Source: Isoptericola peretonis
Lineage (GTDB): Bacteria; Actinomycetota; Actinomycetes; Actinomycetales; Cellulomonadaceae
Direction: 5' to 3'
Length of the DNA: 64,000 nucleotides
Assembly (NCBI GenBank): GCA_023241745.1
Contig: JALQCY010000003.1
Span: 517,416-581,415 of the forward strand
The notes beneath the pieces were generated by a model. That model searched no databases, was not told where the DNA came from, and saw only the letters and a list, made by a program, of their open reading frames with translations. Made by a program: the position numbers and the translations under genes. The first letter of the stretch is position 1; each line of letters starts with the position of its first letter. Positions 8,881 through 19,114 of the stretch are shown one piece after another.

Positions 8881-9855
8881 TCAGCCGTCGACCGCCCGGG
8901 CGTACCTCGCGGCGAGGACGCGCAGGTGCGCCACGAGCTCCGGAGGCTCGGTGACGTGGAAGTCGAGGCCGAGCATGCCGATCCACACGGCGACCACCTC
9001 GACGCTGTCGCCGCCGGTGACGAGCACGCTGCGCCCGTCCGGAAGCGCCTCGACGGTGCCGACCGCCGGGTTGATGCGGCCCAGCACCTCCTCGGCGGGG
9101 GCGTCCACGGTGATGCGGGCGTGCACGGCCCACCCGGTGCGCGCGACCTCCTGCACCACGAACTCCGTGAAGTCGCCGGGGAACGGCACGGGGGTGAAGC
9201 GTCGGCCGCCGGGGGTGCGCAAGCGCAGCCAGTCGACGCGGTACGGGGCCCACTCGCCCGTCGCGGCGCCCGCCCCGGCGGCGGGCCCGACCCGGCGGGC
9301 GACCAGGAACCATCGTCGCTGCCAGGAGACGAGGCGGTACGGCTCGAGCTCCACGGGGTCGTCGCGGTAGTGCGCCCGCAGCCCCTGGTGGTCGCGGATG
9401 GCGTCGGCGACGGCCGCGAGGGTGCCGGAGTCGATCCCGGGGTCCTCGACGTTGGAGCCCGTGTTCTCGGGGCCGGTCGTGCTCGCGTCGCGGATCGCGG
9501 CGAGCCGGCGGCGCAGCCGGTCGGGCATCACCTGCTCGAGCTTCGTGAGCGCCGACTGCCCGGACTCCTCGAACCCGGCCGTGGCGGTGGCCGCGCGGAG
9601 CGCGACGGCGACGGCGACCGCCTCCGCGTCGTCGAGCAGCAGCGGAGGCAGGCGGGCTCCCGCGCCGAGCCGGTAGCGGCCGCCCGGGCCCCGGACGGCG
9701 TCGACCGGGTAGCCGAGCTCGCGCAGCCGCGCCACGTCGTTGCGGATCGTCCGGTCCGTGACGTCGAGCCGCGCGGCCAGGTCTGCTCCCGACCAGTCCG
9801 GCCGCGACTGGAGGAGGCCGAGCAGCGTCAGCATCCGAGCTGAGGTGGAGCCCAT
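8881..9855 (-). CDS. WYL-domain helix-turn-helix transcriptional regulator
   Basis: 324 aa. The N-terminus is a winged helix (MLTLLGLLQSRPDWSGADLA, then DVTDRTIRNDVARL) ending in the GGRYRLG wing typical of YafY-type regulators. The central and C-terminal parts match the WYL sensor and WCX layout (REVEL-like segment, YRVDWLRLRTPGG). Such proteins bind ligands or nucleotides through the WYL domain and act as repressors or activators. ATG at 9855 is chosen because the upstream in-frame extension to 9972 overlaps the promoter region shared with the divergent epoxide hydrolase gene, which is the likely target. Confidence 0.85.
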   Translation of the reverse strand: MGSTSARMLTLLGLLQSRPDWSGADLAARLDVTDRTIRNDVARLRELGYPVDAVRGPGGRYRLGAGARLPPLLLDDAEAVAVAVALRAATATAGFEESGQSALTKLEQVMPDRLRRRLAAIRDASTTGPENTGSNVEDPGIDSGTLAAVADAIRDHQGLRAHYRDDPVELEPYRLVSWQRRWFLVARRVGPAAGAGAATGEWAPYRVDWLRLRTPGGRRFTPVPFPGDFTEFVVQEVARTGWAVHARITVDAPAEEVLGRINPAVGTVEALPDGRSVLVTGGDSVEVVAVWIGMLGLDFHVTEPPELVAHLRVLAARYARAVDG

Positions 9856-9903
9856 CGCGACCTCCGGGGACTCGTCGGGAACTGGTCCGAACCCGGCCAG
9901 AAT

Positions 9904-9926
9904 AACGGAAAGAACCGTTCCGGAAC
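9904..9926. promoter_or_regulatory. Overlapping inverted repeats between WYL regulator and epoxide hydrolase genes
   Basis: Two overlapping symmetric elements are visible: AACGG-6 bp-CCGTT at 9904-9919 and the perfect 10-bp palindrome GTTCCGGAAC at 9917-9926. They sit in the 134-bp divergent promoter region and are the best candidates for the operator of the WYL regulator. No binding data; inference from symmetry and position. Confidence 0.4.
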
Positions 9927-9989
9927 CCTTCCTAGGGTGGGTGTCAGGAGCTGGGGAGAGGGCCCGGCTCACGATCTCGGGAGAACGCC

Positions 9990-11126
9990 ATGACCACCAC
10001 CGCCGGTCGGACCAGCATCGAGCTCCGCCCCTTCACCGCCGTCGCCGCGCAGGCTGACCTGGAGGACCTGCAGCAGCGGCTCGAGCGCACCCGCTTCGCC
10101 CCGGCCGCCCCGGGGGACTCCTGGGACTACGGGACGCCCGAGTCGTACCTGCGCGACATGGTCGAGCGGTGGAAGGGCTTCGACTGGCGCGCCGTCGAGG
10201 CTCGCCTGAACGCCTACCCGCAGTTCACCACCGAGATCGACGGGCAGCCGCTGCACTTCCTGCACGTGCGCTCGCCGAACCCCGGCGCGACGCCGCTCCT
10301 GCTCGCGCACACCTACCCGGGCTCGGTGCTCGACTTCCTCGACATGATCGACCCGCTCGTCGACCCGGTCGCCCACGGCGGCCGCGCCGAGGACGCCTTC
10401 GACGTCGTCGTCCCGTCCATGCCGGGCTTCGGCTTCTCGACGCCGCTCGTCGGCGAGGGCTGGACGATGGCGCGGGTCGCCCGGACGTACGACGCCCTGA
10501 TGCGGGGGCTCGGCTACGCGTCGTACGGCATCCACGGCAGCGACGGCGGCGCGATGGTCGGCCGCGAGCTGGCGGTCCTCGACCCCGAGGGCTTCCGCGG
10601 CGCGCACGTGCTGCACCTCTTCTCGTTCCCGTCCGGGGCGCCGGGGGAGATGGACGACTTCGGCCCGGCCGAGTACGCCGCCCTGGCGCACGCCCAGTGG
10701 TTCCAGTCGGTGGGGGCGTACAACACGATGAACGCGTCGCGGCCGCAGACCGTCGCGGCCGGGCTGGCGGACTCGCCGGTCGCGACGCTCGCCTACTCCG
10801 AGCTGTTCGAGAGCTTCGGCAACGGCACGTCGCTGGTGAGCCCGGAGCAGGTCCTCGCGCAGGCGACGCTGTACTGGCTCACCAACACGTACGCGACGGC
10901 CGCGCGGTACCACTACGCGGAGCAGCACTCCGGCGCCGAGCCGGTCGTGAGCACCGGACGCATCGGCGTCGCGGTGTTCAAGGACGACTTCCAGACCATC
11001 CGCAGCCTCGCCGAGCGCGACAACGCGCGGATCGAGCACTGGTCGACGTTCCCGCGCGGCGGGCACTTCGCCGCCATGGAGGTGCCGCAGGACGTCGTCG
11101 CCGACCTGCGGGTCTTCTTCGCCTGA
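9990..11126 (+). CDS. Epoxide hydrolase-type alpha/beta hydrolase
   Basis: 378 aa. It has the N-terminal epoxide hydrolase domain (RPFTAVAAQADLEDLQQRLERTRF; then W-rich DFDWRAVE-like segment) and an alpha/beta hydrolase core. The nucleophile elbow is GSDGGA with Asp185; the acid/base His lies in the ending RGGHFAAME. The oxyanion segment, normally HGWPGS in this family, reads HTYPGS at residues 107-112, so the glycine after His is replaced by Thr. Expected reaction: opening of an epoxide to a diol, or ester hydrolysis if the substrate differs. It is divergent from the WYL regulator gene. Confidence 0.8.
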   Translation: MTTTAGRTSIELRPFTAVAAQADLEDLQQRLERTRFAPAAPGDSWDYGTPESYLRDMVERWKGFDWRAVEARLNAYPQFTTEIDGQPLHFLHVRSPNPGATPLLLAHTYPGSVLDFLDMIDPLVDPVAHGGRAEDAFDVVVPSMPGFGFSTPLVGEGWTMARVARTYDALMRGLGYASYGIHGSDGGAMVGRELAVLDPEGFRGAHVLHLFSFPSGAPGEMDDFGPAEYAALAHAQWFQSVGAYNTMNASRPQTVAAGLADSPVATLAYSELFESFGNGTSLVSPEQVLAQATLYWLTNTYATAARYHYAEQHSGAEPVVSTGRIGVAVFKDDFQTIRSLAERDNARIEHWSTFPRGGHFAAMEVPQDVVADLRVFFA

Positions 11127-11139
11127 GCGTTCCTCCGGT

Positions 11140-11203
11140 TCTCTTCGGCACCGGGTGGATCGCTTCGGCAGGGGAGGGTGCCGAAGAGATCCACTCCGTG
11201 CCG
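11140..11203. terminator. Nested inverted repeats between epoxide hydrolase and SIP genes
   Basis: A perfect 13-bp inverted repeat (arms 11140-11152 TCTCTTCGGCACC and 11177-11189) can fold into a hairpin just after the epoxide hydrolase stop. A second, imperfect pair (11146-11161 with 11188-11203, sharing GTGGATC/GATCCAC) overlaps it, so two mutually exclusive folds are possible. No T-run follows. Most simply a terminator for the upstream gene. Confidence 0.5.
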
Positions 11204-11230
11204 ACCTGATCAGCGTGGTGGAATCGCAGG

Positions 11231-12079
11231 GTGTTCTCGCGACCCCGTACCCGCCTCGAACTCGTCCCCCGCCGCGTGCGCGTGCATGCCGTCACCCGGC
11301 TGACGGGCTCGATGCGCCGGACGACGTTCCGCGACGTCGACGGCGCCGACCCCGACGCCCCGACCTCGCTCGGCGCGCTGGCCGCGCCCGGCCCGGAGGA
11401 CCACGTCAAGGTCTTCCTGCCCGACCCGGCCACCGGCGAGCTCCACGCCCCCACCCTCGCCGCCGACGGCGGGCTGCAGCGGCCCACCGGCGTCGTCTCC
11501 ATCTCGCGCGACTACACCGTGCGTGCCACGCGGACGGTCGACGGGGTCGCCGAGCTCGACGTCGACTGGGTGCTGCACGGCGACGAGGGGCCGGCCTCCG
11601 CCTGGGCGGCCCGCGCCTCCGAGGGCGACGAGGTCGTCCTCGCCGGGCCGCGCGGCAGCGTCGGGGTGCCCGACGGCGTGGGGCGCCTCACGCTCGCCGG
11701 CGACGAGACCGGCCTGCCGGCGCTCGCCCGCTGGGTGGGGGCCGTCGGCGCAGGCGTGCCGGTGACCGCGATCGTCGAGATCGGCGACGACGTGGACGAG
11801 GCCTTCGTCGAGGCCGAGCTGGGCCGCGCGACCGTCGAGATCCTCTACCGCACCGACGGTCCCGGTCAGCTCGAGGACGCGGTGCGCTCCCTCGGGGGGT
11901 TGGAGGACGACGAGCTGTTCGTCGGCCTCGGCGAGGCCGGTGACCTCGTGCCCGTGCGGCGGCACCTCCGTCGGGAGCTGGGCCTGCCCGCCGACCAGGT
12001 GGCGGTCTCCGGGTACTGGCGCCGCGGCGTCGTCAACCTCGACCACCACCTGCCGCTGGACCCGGCCGACCCCGACTGA
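11231..12079 (+). CDS. Siderophore-interacting protein (FAD-binding ferric reductase family)
   Basis: 282 aa. Family landmarks are in order: RDYTVR (flavin-binding RxYTxR) near residue 96, a GDEGPASAWA segment, GDETGLPA for the NAD(P)H-binding domain near 156, and the C-terminal SGYWRRG. Members reduce the ferric iron of imported siderophores in the cytoplasm, using flavin and NAD(P)H. GTG start at 11231 directly precedes the conserved region. No siderophore transporter is adjacent, so the siderophore served is unknown. Confidence 0.85.
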   Translation: MFSRPRTRLELVPRRVRVHAVTRLTGSMRRTTFRDVDGADPDAPTSLGALAAPGPEDHVKVFLPDPATGELHAPTLAADGGLQRPTGVVSISRDYTVRATRTVDGVAELDVDWVLHGDEGPASAWAARASEGDEVVLAGPRGSVGVPDGVGRLTLAGDETGLPALARWVGAVGAGVPVTAIVEIGDDVDEAFVEAELGRATVEILYRTDGPGQLEDAVRSLGGLEDDELFVGLGEAGDLVPVRRHLRRELGLPADQVAVSGYWRRGVVNLDHHLPLDPADPD

Positions 12080-12102
12080 GCCGCCCGCACCCCGGCCGAG
12101 CG

Positions 12103-12140
12103 GGCACGTTCCTCGTCGGGCCCCGGGGGACGAACGTGCC
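12103..12140. terminator. GC-rich hairpin after the SIP gene
   Basis: Arms GGCACGTTC (12103-12111) and GAACGTGCC (12132-12140) are perfectly complementary and enclose a further CCCCGGGG core. It begins 24 bp after the SIP stop and could terminate that transcript. The right arm contains the GTG proposed as start for the small open frame at 12136, so the two interpretations compete. Confidence 0.45.
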
Positions 12141-12312
12141 GCGCCACTACGTGCTGCTGGTCGGGCACGCGAACGGCGAGCTGCAGTTCTACGAGCCGGG
12201 CAGCGGCGAGGTGCGCAGCGTCGGCGTCGAGGACGCGGTGGCCGGCCACGGCCCCATCGGCGCGTACGGCGGCTGGGACGCGATCTACGGCGCGGCGGTC
12301 CCCGAGGGCTGA
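12136..12312 (+). pseudogene. Orphan C-terminal protein fragment or very small CDS
   Basis: A 58-codon frame from GTG at 12136 to TGA at 12310 reads convincingly like protein: PRHYVLLVGHANGELQFYEP, then GSGEV and a GGWD near the end. The frame stays open upstream (GTFLVGPRGTN) but there is no good start, and further upstream it would overlap the SIP gene in another frame. This pattern resembles the last part of a larger protein with HYVLLVG and YEPGSG segments, as in some peptidase-like proteins. I read it as a gene remnant; a genuine short CDS is the alternative. Confidence 0.4.
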
Positions 12313-12336
12313 CCCCGGCCGCGGCGCCGCCGGCCG

Positions 12337-12969
12337 TCAGGGCAGCACGTCGCCGAGAGAGAGGTCCTCGGGGACCTGCCCGGCCGTGCCCGGGCCCGCC
12401 GGGGCGTCCGGGGCCAGGCAGGTGGCTCCGGTGACGGGCCCGAGGTTCCACGGGTCCGCCGACCACGGGTCGGCGGGCTCCGTGTGGAACGGCGCGTACA
12501 GGCTGGTCGTGGCGCCGTCCTCGGAGACGTCGACGCGCGCCGCAGCCGTGAAGCCGTCCAGCGTGCGGGTCGCCACGACCGCCGCCGCCTCCACCGCGCC
12601 GTCGTCCGTCGGCGCGTCGCAGGACACCATCGCCGGGGTCCAGCCGGCGTCGCGCAGCGCGGCGAGCAGCTCCGCCCCGGCGTACTGCACGGCCGGGGGG
12701 CTCTCCGGCGCGAGGGCGTCGAGCGGCTGCGTCGACGTGGTGCTCGCCCGGTAGGCCACGACGTTCGCCGACCCGGCGGCGGCCCGGGCGGGGGACGGGT
12801 CCTGCTCGCCGGGCACGGGCATCGCCTGCTCCAGCGTGGTGAGGCGGCTCGCGTCGACGTCGTCCGGGGTCACCGGGTCGGGCCCGCAGCCGGCAGCGAC
12901 AGCCGCCAGCAGCCCGGCGACGATCGCCGCCGGCAGAGCACGGGAGCCGGCGCGGCGCGGCGGTGTCAT
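12337..12969 (-). CDS. Hypothetical lipoprotein
   Basis: 210 aa. It begins with a positively charged N-terminus (MTPPRRAGSR), a hydrophobic stretch and the lipobox VAAGC, so it should be a membrane-anchored exported lipoprotein. No known domain was recognised. The mature part contains two cysteines (near residues 126 and 186), possibly a disulphide, and ends in an acidic tail. It is followed on the same strand, upstream in position, by another lipoprotein gene, 39 bp away. Function unknown. Confidence 0.65.
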   Translation of the reverse strand: MTPPRRAGSRALPAAIVAGLLAAVAAGCGPDPVTPDDVDASRLTTLEQAMPVPGEQDPSPARAAAGSANVVAYRASTTSTQPLDALAPESPPAVQYAGAELLAALRDAGWTPAMVSCDAPTDDGAVEAAAVVATRTLDGFTAAARVDVSEDGATTSLYAPFHTEPADPWSADPWNLGPVTGATCLAPDAPAGPGTAGQVPEDLSLGDVLP

Positions 12970-13008
12970 GGGCGAGCCTAGCGGCGACGCATCGGCCTGT
13001 AGCGCCGG

Positions 13009-13482
13009 TCAGGCGGTGGCGTTCTCCGTCTCGCCGCGCAGCGCGTCGATCTGCTCCTGCAGCGTGGACAGCAGGTCGGCGACGGTGTCGGCGCCGTTCT
13101 TCCGCGCCTCGTCGGTCACGTGCCGCACCTCGGCCGACGCCGCCTCGAGCGCGACCTGCGCGTCCTCGAGGGCGACCACCGCGCCGTCCTCCGACTCCTG
13201 GGCCTGCGCGAGGGCGTCGCGCGCCTCGTCGGTCGCGGCTTGGGCGGAGGCCATGGCGTTGGTGACGTCGTCGCGCAGGTCGACGGGAATCCCGGTGACC
13301 TGCTCCTCGATGCGCTGCAGGTCGTCGTCGATGGCCGCGGCCTGGTTCTGCGCGTCGGCGATGAACTGTTCGACGTCGGCGGGGGCGGAACACGCGCCGA
13401 GCATCATCGCGAGGGCGAGCAGGCTCGCCGCGGCAAGACGGGTCGTCGTCTTGCCCTTCACCGATGTCGTCGCTGACGTCAT
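13009..13482 (-). CDS. Hypothetical coiled-coil lipoprotein
   Basis: 157 aa. A hydrophobic signal (LAAASLLALAMMLGAC) ends in the lipobox LGAC at Cys31. The rest is rich in Ala, Gln, Glu and Asp in a heptad-like pattern, suggesting a long coiled coil on the outer face of the membrane. No enzymatic motif is visible. The start ATG at 13482 is chosen because the signal peptide begins there; longer in-frame translation would run through the promoter of the divergent amidohydrolase gene. It lies upstream of the other lipoprotein gene and may be transcribed with it. Confidence 0.65.
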   Translation of the reverse strand: MTSATTSVKGKTTTRLAAASLLALAMMLGACSAPADVEQFIADAQNQAAAIDDDLQRIEEQVTGIPVDLRDDVTNAMASAQAATDEARDALAQAQESEDGAVVALEDAQVALEAASAEVRHVTDEARKNGADTVADLLSTLQEQIDALRGETENATA

Positions 13483-13608
13483 GCCCTGATTGTGCCCTGT
13501 CGAGCCTGGGAATCCCCTGGTCTCGTCCACAGAAGCTGTGGAGATCTTGGACACAGCTCGTTCCGCGCAGCCCAGGACGCCGGCCCCGCGCGACGGCAGG
13601 ATGACGGC

Positions 13609-14886
13609 ATGAGCGCCCTGACGACGGCCGAGCTGACCGCGATCTACACCGACCTGCACGCGCATCCGGAGCTCGGGTTCGCCGAGCACCGCACCGCCGG
13701 GATCGTCGCGGGGCGGCTCCGGGGCTGGGGCTACGACGTGCACGAGGGCATCGGCGGCACCGGCGTCGTCGGGGTGCTCGCGAACGGGGCGGGGCCGCGC
13801 GTCCTCCTGCGCGCCGACATGGACGGGCTGCCCGTCACCGAGCGCACGGGCCTGCCGTACGCGCCGACGGACACCGCCACGACGCCGGAGGGTCTGGAGT
13901 CCGGCACCATGCACGCCTGCGGCCACGACGTGCACACCACCTGCCTGCTCGGCGCGGCGGCGGCGCTCGCCGAGCGACGCGGCGACTGGGCCGGCACGCT
14001 CGTGGTCCTCTTCCAGCCCGCCGAGGAGGTCGGCGAGGGCGCGCGCCGGATGGTCGCCGACGGCCTGTACGACCGCATCGGCGTGGTGCCCGACGTCGTC
14101 CTGGGGCAGCACGTGATGCCGCTGCCCGTGGGCGTGGTCAGCCTGACCCCGGGGACGGCGATGGCGGCCGCCGACTCGATGCGCATCACGCTGCACGGGT
14201 CCGGCGGGCACGGCTCGAGCCCGGAGGCGACGGTCGACCCGGTGGTCATGGCCGCGGCCACCGTGCTGCGGCTGCAGGGCATCGTGTCGCGGGAGGTCGG
14301 GGCCACCGAGTCGGCCGTCGTCACCGTCGGCTCCGTCCAGGCGGGCACGCAGGCGAACGTCATCCCCGACCGCGCCGACCTGCTGGTCAACGTCCGCACG
14401 TTCGACACCGGCGTGCGCGACCGCGTGCTCGCCGCGATCCGGCGCATCGTCGACGCCGAGGCCGCGGCGTCCGGGGCGCCGCGGCCGCCGGAGCACGCGT
14501 CGGTCGCGGCGTTCCACCTCACGACCAATGACGCGCCGGCGACGGCGCGCACCCGGGAAGCGCTCGAGCGTGCGCTCGCCGCCGAGCGGCCCCGCGTCGA
14601 GACGGCCGGCGGCAGGACCCTCGTCATGAGCCTGCCGCCGCTGTCCGGCTCCGAGGACGTCGGCGACCTCGCCGCGGCCGCCGGGGCGCCGCTCGTGTAC
14701 TGGTTCCTCGGCGGGTTCGACGCCGCGCTCTTCGAGGGCTTCGACCCCGCCGCCGCGACGGGGATGGGCGGCCTGCCCGAGGGCGTCGCGCCCAACCACT
14801 CGCCGTTCTTCGCGCCCGTGCCCGAGCCGACCCTCGACCTCGGCGTCGCCACGCTGGTCTCCGCCGCGCGGGAGTGGCTGGACTGA
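13609..14886 (+). CDS. M20-family amidohydrolase
   Basis: 425 aa. Motifs of the M20D hippurate/IAA-amino-acid hydrolase group are clear: LHAHPELGF at the N-terminus, DMDGLPVTE, MHACGHDVHT with metal-binding Cys and His, PAEEVGEGA with catalytic Glu, HGSGGHGS, and a final NHSPFF. The enzyme removes an acyl group from an N-acyl amino acid in the cytoplasm using two metal ions. ATG at 13609 fits the conserved start; the in-frame ATG at 13492 lies in the divergent promoter region. Its 3' end faces the IclR gene. Closeness to the hut genes hints at amino-acid salvage, not proof. Confidence 0.85.
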   Translation: MSALTTAELTAIYTDLHAHPELGFAEHRTAGIVAGRLRGWGYDVHEGIGGTGVVGVLANGAGPRVLLRADMDGLPVTERTGLPYAPTDTATTPEGLESGTMHACGHDVHTTCLLGAAAALAERRGDWAGTLVVLFQPAEEVGEGARRMVADGLYDRIGVVPDVVLGQHVMPLPVGVVSLTPGTAMAAADSMRITLHGSGGHGSSPEATVDPVVMAAATVLRLQGIVSREVGATESAVVTVGSVQAGTQANVIPDRADLLVNVRTFDTGVRDRVLAAIRRIVDAEAAASGAPRPPEHASVAAFHLTTNDAPATARTREALERALAAERPRVETAGGRTLVMSLPPLSGSEDVGDLAAAAGAPLVYWFLGGFDAALFEGFDPAAATGMGGLPEGVAPNHSPFFAPVPEPTLDLGVATLVSAAREWLD

Positions 14887-14911
14887 CGGTCTCCACAGGC
14901 GTCAGCGGGCC

Positions 14912-15670
14912 TCAGCGCGCGCCCAGCCGTCGGCTGATCTCCACGGCGGCGCGGCCGGCCGCGTCGGCGAGCCGGGCACGCCGGGCCTCGTCCACGTCGT
15001 CCGACCAGAACGTCAGCGCGACGCCCGCCACCGGGTGGCCGGTGTGGTCGAGGGCGGCATGGGCCACCGACGCGAGGCCGGGGGTGACCTCGCCGTCCTC
15101 GGTGGCGTGGCCGCGGCGCCGGGTGTCGCGCAGCACCTCGCGCAGGTCGCGCAGCGTGCGCGGGCCGACGCCGGTGCGGTCGGAGAGCGCCGCCGCCGAC
15201 GGGAACAGCGCGCGCACCTGGGGCGCCGGGAGCAGCGCGAGCACGGCCCGCCCGCTGGCCGTGAGGTGAGCGGGCAGGCGGACGTCGACGTCGGTGACCA
15301 GGCTCGGCCGGTGGGGGGCGCGCTGCTCCACGAGGTAGAGCACCTCCCGCCCGTGCAGCACGGCGAGGTGGGCGCTCTCGCCCGTCGTCTCGACCAGCCG
15401 CGCGACGACGGGGCGCGCCAGCCGGGCGAGGGGCGCCTGGCGCGCGTACGCCGACCCGAGCGACAGCGCAGCCGTGCCCAGGCCGTACCGGTGCTCCTCC
15501 GGCAGGTGGGTCACGAACCCCTCGTCCACCAGCACGGACAGCAGGTGGTAGACGGTCGACCGCGGCAGGCCCAGGTGGTGGGCCACCGCCGCCGCCGGGA
15601 CGGGGCCGGCCTGCGCTGCGAGGTACGTCAGCACCCGGAGCGTGCTGCGCGCCGCGGGGACGTCCGCCAT
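14912..15670 (-). CDS. IclR-family transcriptional regulator, probable hut regulator
   Basis: 252 aa. N-terminal IclR winged helix (VLTYLAAQAGPVPAAAVAHH, then LPRSTVYHLL) followed by the IclR effector domain (AYARQAPLARLARPVVARL; GRAVLALLP; TPGLASVA, PVAGVALTF). It is transcribed divergently from hutH and is the natural candidate to control histidine degradation through the perfect palindrome at 15704-15719; the effector may be histidine or urocanate. ATG at 15670 starts right before the HTH. Control of hut by an IclR-type protein is inferred from arrangement. Confidence 0.85.
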   Translation of the reverse strand: MADVPAARSTLRVLTYLAAQAGPVPAAAVAHHLGLPRSTVYHLLSVLVDEGFVTHLPEEHRYGLGTAALSLGSAYARQAPLARLARPVVARLVETTGESAHLAVLHGREVLYLVEQRAPHRPSLVTDVDVRLPAHLTASGRAVLALLPAPQVRALFPSAAALSDRTGVGPRTLRDLREVLRDTRRRGHATEDGEVTPGLASVAHAALDHTGHPVAGVALTFWSDDVDEARRARLADAAGRAAVEISRRLGAR

Positions 15671-15703
15671 CGCCCTCCCTCGAACTGCCTCGGCGCGGCC
15701 GGT

Positions 15704-15719
15704 GTCTGGGATCCCAGAC
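15704..15719. promoter_or_regulatory. Perfect 16-bp palindrome, candidate IclR operator of the hut operon
   Basis: GTCTGGGATCCCAGAC is a perfect palindrome placed midway in the 103-bp divergent region between the IclR gene and hutH, 34 bp upstream of the regulator start and 55 bp upstream of the hutH start. Symmetry, length and position fit a dimer-binding site controlling both promoters. Confidence 0.6.
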
Positions 15720-15773
15720 TGAACCTCGCGAACCCCCGTGTCCACCGGCCTCGCAACGGTGTGTGCTGGCGGC

Positions 15774-17399
15774 ATGACCGTCACCACGTCCCGCGCCGTC
15801 GTCGAGCACCGTGTCGTCGAGGTCGGCGGCGGGCCCCTGACCGTCGACGACGTCGTCGCGGTCGCCCGACACGGTGCCCGGGTGCGCCTCACCGACGACG
15901 CGCTCGCCACGATGGCCGCGAGCCGCGCCGTCGTCGAGGACCTCGCCGACGACGCCCGCCCGCACTACGGCGTCTCGACCGGCTTCGGCGCCCTCGCCCG
16001 CCGCCACATCCCCACCGAGAAGCGGGCGCAGCTCCAGCTCGGGCTGGTGCGCTCGCACGCCGCGGGCAGCGGTCCCGAGGTGGAGCGCGAGGTGGTGCGC
16101 GCGCTGCAGCTGCTGCGGCTGGCGACCCTCGCCACCGGCCGCACCGGCGCCCGTCCGGTCGTCGCGGAGACGTACGCGGCGATGCTGAACGCGGGGATCA
16201 CGCCGGTGGTGCACGAGTACGGCTCGCTCGGGTGCTCCGGCGACCTCGCTCCGTTGGCGCACGTGGCGCTCGCGGCTCTCGGCGAGGGCCCGGTCCGGGT
16301 GACGGCGGGGTCGGGGGCCGACGAGCTCGTCGGGGCCGGCGAGGCGCTCGCGGCCGCCGGCATCGCGCCGCTGGAGCTGCGGGAGAAAGAGGGCCTCGCC
16401 CTCATCAACGGCACGGACGGGATGCTGGGCATGCTGTGCCTCGCGATCCACGATCTCCGCGAGCTGCTCCGCACCGCGGACGTCGCCGCGGCCTCCAGCG
16501 TGGAGGCGCTGCTCGGCTCGGACGCCCCGTTCGCCGAGGACCTGGTCGGCATGCGGCCGCACCCGGGCCAGGCGGCGTCGGCGGCGAACCTGCGCGCCCT
16601 GCTGGCCGGGTCGCCCGTCGTGGCGAGCCACCGGACGCACGACGCCGACGGGCGCCCGGAGTGCACCCGCGTGCAGGACGCCTACTCGCTGCGCTGCGCG
16701 CCGCAGGTGCACGGCGCCGCGCGGGACACCCTCGGGCACGCGGCGGCGGTCGCGGGGAGCGAGCTGGCGTCGGCGATCGACAACCCCGTCGTCACCGTGG
16801 ACGGGCGCGTGGAGTCGAACGGCAACTTCCACGGCGCGCCCGTCGCGTACGTGCTGGACTTCCTCGCGATCGCGGTGGCCGACGTCGCGAGCATGAGCGA
16901 GCGCCGCACGGACCGGTTCCTCGACGTCGCGCGCAACGAGGGCCTGCCGGCGTTCCTCGCCGAGGACCCGGGCGTCGACTCCGGGCTGATGATCGCCCAG
17001 TACACGGCCGCCGGGATCGTCTCGGAGCTCAAGCGCCTCGCCGCCCCCGCGAGCGTCGACTCCATCCCGTCGTCGGCCATGCAGGAGGACCACGTGTCCA
17101 TGGGCTGGGCCGCCGCCCGCAAGCTGCGCCGCGCCGTCGACGGCCTGGGCCGCGTGCTCGCCATCGAGCTCATGACGGCGGCCCGCGCCCTCGACCTCCG
17201 CCTCGCCGACCTGTCGGGACCGGCGCGGGGGGTGAGGGCCGCGGCCGGTACCGGGGCCGTGCACGCGCTGCTCCGTACCGCCGTCCCGGGCCCCGGCCCC
17301 GACCGGTTCCTGGCCCCCGAGATCGACGCCGTGACGCGGCTCGTCGCCGACGGCGAGGTCGTCACCGCCGCGAGCGCCGCCGTCGGCCCGCTCCGCTGA
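15774..17399 (+). CDS. hutH: Histidine ammonia-lyase
   Basis: 541 aa. It converts L-histidine to trans-urocanate and ammonia, the first step of histidine degradation. The active-site tripeptide that cyclises to the MIO cofactor is Cys154-Ser155-Gly156 in [14 protein letters not shown]; the more common triad is Ala-Ser-Gly. Other landmarks: [34 protein letters not shown]-type segment and NGNFHG. ATG at 15774 is preferred over a GTG at 15738. hutU follows 25 bp later behind GAAGGAGA, so hutH-hutU-hutI form one operon, probably under the divergent IclR gene. Confidence 0.93.
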   Translation: MTVTTSRAVVEHRVVEVGGGPLTVDDVVAVARHGARVRLTDDALATMAASRAVVEDLADDARPHYGVSTGFGALARRHIPTEKRAQLQLGLVRSHAAGSGPEVEREVVRALQLLRLATLATGRTGARPVVAETYAAMLNAGITPVVHEYGSLGCSGDLAPLAHVALAALGEGPVRVTAGSGADELVGAGEALAAAGIAPLELREKEGLALINGTDGMLGMLCLAIHDLRELLRTADVAAASSVEALLGSDAPFAEDLVGMRPHPGQAASAANLRALLAGSPVVASHRTHDADGRPECTRVQDAYSLRCAPQVHGAARDTLGHAAAVAGSELASAIDNPVVTVDGRVESNGNFHGAPVAYVLDFLAIAVADVASMSERRTDRFLDVARNEGLPAFLAEDPGVDSGLMIAQYTAAGIVSELKRLAAPASVDSIPSSAMQEDHVSMGWAAARKLRRAVDGLGRVLAIELMTAARALDLRLADLSGPARGVRAAAGTGAVHALLRTAVPGPGPDRFLAPEIDAVTRLVADGEVVTAASAAVGPLR

Positions 17400-17424
17400 C
17401 CCACTGACACCGAAGGAGACGACG

Positions 17425-19113
<1,689 letters not shown>

Positions 19114-19114
19114 C

